A stretch of DNA of 15,000 nucleotides, taken from positions 45,001 through 60,000 of the forward strand of contig JAWQFJ010026957.1 in the NCBI GenBank assembly GCA_034096865.1. Reading direction: 5' to 3'. Position 1 is the stretch's first letter, and each line of letters begins with the position of its first letter. This document shows positions 11,076 to 15,000 of this stretch, one piece after another. The notes beneath the pieces were generated by a model. The model did not search any database. It was given only the letters and a program-made list of their open reading frames with translations, and was not told the origin of the DNA. Origin of the DNA: Theodoxus fluviatilis (lineage: Eukaryota > Mollusca > Gastropoda > Cycloneritida > Neritidae). Made by a program: the position numbers and the translations under genes.

Positions 11076-11188
11076 GTCACGTGACTTGGATTTTGTGACG
11101 TAGTGCGTAACTTGTGTGACGTACTACGTTCATAATGGGACGTAGTATTTCAATGCGGGACGTGGTACGTTCAAAGTGGAACGTAGCA
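11076..11188. promoter_or_regulatory. ACGT-motif cluster with CRE-like sites and E-box palindrome, right arm
   Basis: Mirror of the left cluster, with GTCACGTGAC at 11076-11085, then TGACGTAG, TGACGTAC, ACGTTC and GGACGT motifs. No base differs from the left copy over the cluster. It lies about 1 kb upstream of, and on the same side as, the plus-strand ankyrin exon at 12168, so it could serve a promoter for that gene. That link is inference. Confidence 0.4.
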
Positions 11189-12167
11189 TGCAAGGGACTG
11201 TGTGTCAATTGATCGGAAAGTCTTTAGTATACCACTTATTTTGCACTAGTCGTATTTTCAAGTATGCTGTTCCGTTAGTGAAAATGTCCTGGAATATTGC
11301 ATCCAAAATACTTCTAGCTTAGCACTTTTCCTCTAACAACGCGGTCAGCAATTCGAGCGCGAATACTGATCATGCTCGCCCCCCATTTGCTAAGTAAACA
11401 TTTTTTAGGCGACGTCCCATGCGACGCATTTGATTGGCTGATTTATCTTTCAGACAATAAACCAAGGACAACCATCGGGTTCACCGAGTACAGGACACAG
11501 AATCGATGTGTGCCAGAATCAGGCGATTTACAATGTGGATGCATTACCAAAGTTATCCTTAATAATGCAATTTTCACATGCTGTTTGTGTTGTCAGAAAC
11601 CCATGTTCCTTTGCAAATATAAAGAAACTCAGATTTGTCGAATGTCCCGTCTAAAGTAGAATTGTACTCAAAAGCTTGATTGGGGCTTGATACGCAGGAT
11701 ACGACGGCACACAGACCCCTGCTGATTTTCTTATTTAGATACTCACCACTTCGTTTGTTTCTAGGAAGAGAATTGTCAAAGCAAAGCATAATAAATCGGT
11801 GATTAGATTAAATGAACTTTAAAAAAAATACTACATGCTGACTCTAGCTGAGCTCCTCACGCGCCACAGAACAAACCTGCATCAGTTGGACCAAGCGGAC
11901 TACTTCGCTGCCTCCTGTGCGAGGGTAGACGCAGCAGGATTACACCAAGAGCCCATGTCTGCACGACGCCTTTTGCCATTCAAGGTGTGCTTTGTGGCTG
12001 TGTCGACGCGTCTCTTGGAGAGTTCTGAAGCCATACAATCCTGTCTGTCTCCTGCTTTCTCCGCCTCCTCCACCCCTAGCAACTCAGTCGGGTCACTCTC
12101 CCTGTTTTGGTTTTTCTTCTTGCTTACACACGTGTGCGGTGACTCCCATTGCAACGGTATTTTCCAG
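11189..12167. other. Presumed intron/intergenic DNA, right arm
   Basis: No supported exon. A 95-codon plus frame (11372-11659) is not preserved in the left arm. A 121-codon plus frame (11835-12200) differs from its mirror mostly by residue-changing substitutions. GATTGGCTG, an inverted CCAAT box, lies at about 11431. The left arm's 16-nt extra segment is missing here, near 11627. Confidence 0.5.
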
Positions 12168-12301
12168 GGCCGCGCACTGTGCAGCACTGCAGGGTTCTAA
12201 GTCGCTGTTGGAAAACCTCAAGGAGCACAAGGTTGACCTGTGGACTCGCAGTCTGAGTGGAGACTACCCAATCCACGAGGCTGTCCAGGGAGGTCACTTG
12301 G
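12168..12301 (+). CDS. Ankyrin-repeat exon, right-arm copy
   Basis: Internal exon of 134 bp with acceptor TATTTTCCAG (AG at 12166-12167), preceded by the pyrimidine-rich TTTTGGTTTTTCTTCTTGC, and donor GTGAGT from 12302. The peptide carries CAALQGSKSLLENL (second half of one ankyrin repeat) and GDYPIHEAVQGGH (start of the next). This is one completed and one begun 33-residue unit. Stops in all frames soon after the donor mean the protein continues only by splicing. No following exon (phase 1) with ankyrin features is visible to 15000 on this strand. It is identical to the left copy; the run of near-perfect identity also extends about 130 bp into the upstream intron. Confidence 0.72.

Positions 12302-15000
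<2,699 letters not shown>

Noticed and set aside
11835..12200. 121-codon frame upstream of and overlapping the ankyrin exon
   Set aside because: The arms differ mainly by residue-changing substitutions (L/F, D/N, A/V, L/F), no domain is recognisable, and the ankyrin frame is a different one.

Overview
This window is eukaryotic, probably from a metazoan nuclear genome; a marine invertebrate such as a mollusc is my guess, not something the sequence proves. Reasons: about 3 kb of long simple-sequence arrays ((CA)n, (CTGT)n, (CCGT)n, (CTGG/CTGA)n, (CT)n), no dense coding, and short exon-like pieces bounded by AG/GT splice signals. There is no bacterial operon, RNA gene, CRISPR array or intact long open reading frame. 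Almost every long open frame is a translated repeat.

The dominant structure is one giant inverted repeat. Positions 299-7578 (left arm) reappear as the reverse complement at 7752-15000 (right arm), around a non-symmetric 173-bp spacer at 7579-7751. Mirrored positions sum to 15304 in the outer part, then 15307, 15321, 15333 and 15330 toward the centre, so only a few small indels separate the arms. The right arm runs off the window end, so the palindrome exceeds 14.7 kb. Only positions 1-298 lack a partner inside the window.

Layout, outside to centre, in each arm: a (CA)n/(TG)n array with an internal higher-order repeat; about 2 kb of non-repetitive DNA with no convincing gene; a 134-bp ankyrin-repeat exon pointing outward; about 1 kb without a gene; a nearly invariant cluster of ACGT motifs with CRE-like and E-box palindromes; a compound microsatellite of about 1.07 kb; a 98-bp candidate exon pointing inward whose peptide resembles an N-terminal ankyrin cap; and a 978-bp foldback-type element made of about 100-bp terminal inverted repeats around 15 copies of a 49-bp minisatellite. 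After the unique central spacer the same series runs in reverse.

Because the two exon types point in opposite directions within an arm, they lie on the same strand only when read across the palindrome centre (5851-5948 then 12168-12301 on +, and 9479-9382 then 3139-3006 on -). Two mutually antisense gene copies crossing the centre are possible but unproven. The arms differ by well under 1% over much of 866-2230 and by roughly 2-3% in many inner stretches. This fits an old inverted duplication with partial gene conversion, but also a head-to-head misjoin of two divergent haplotypes.
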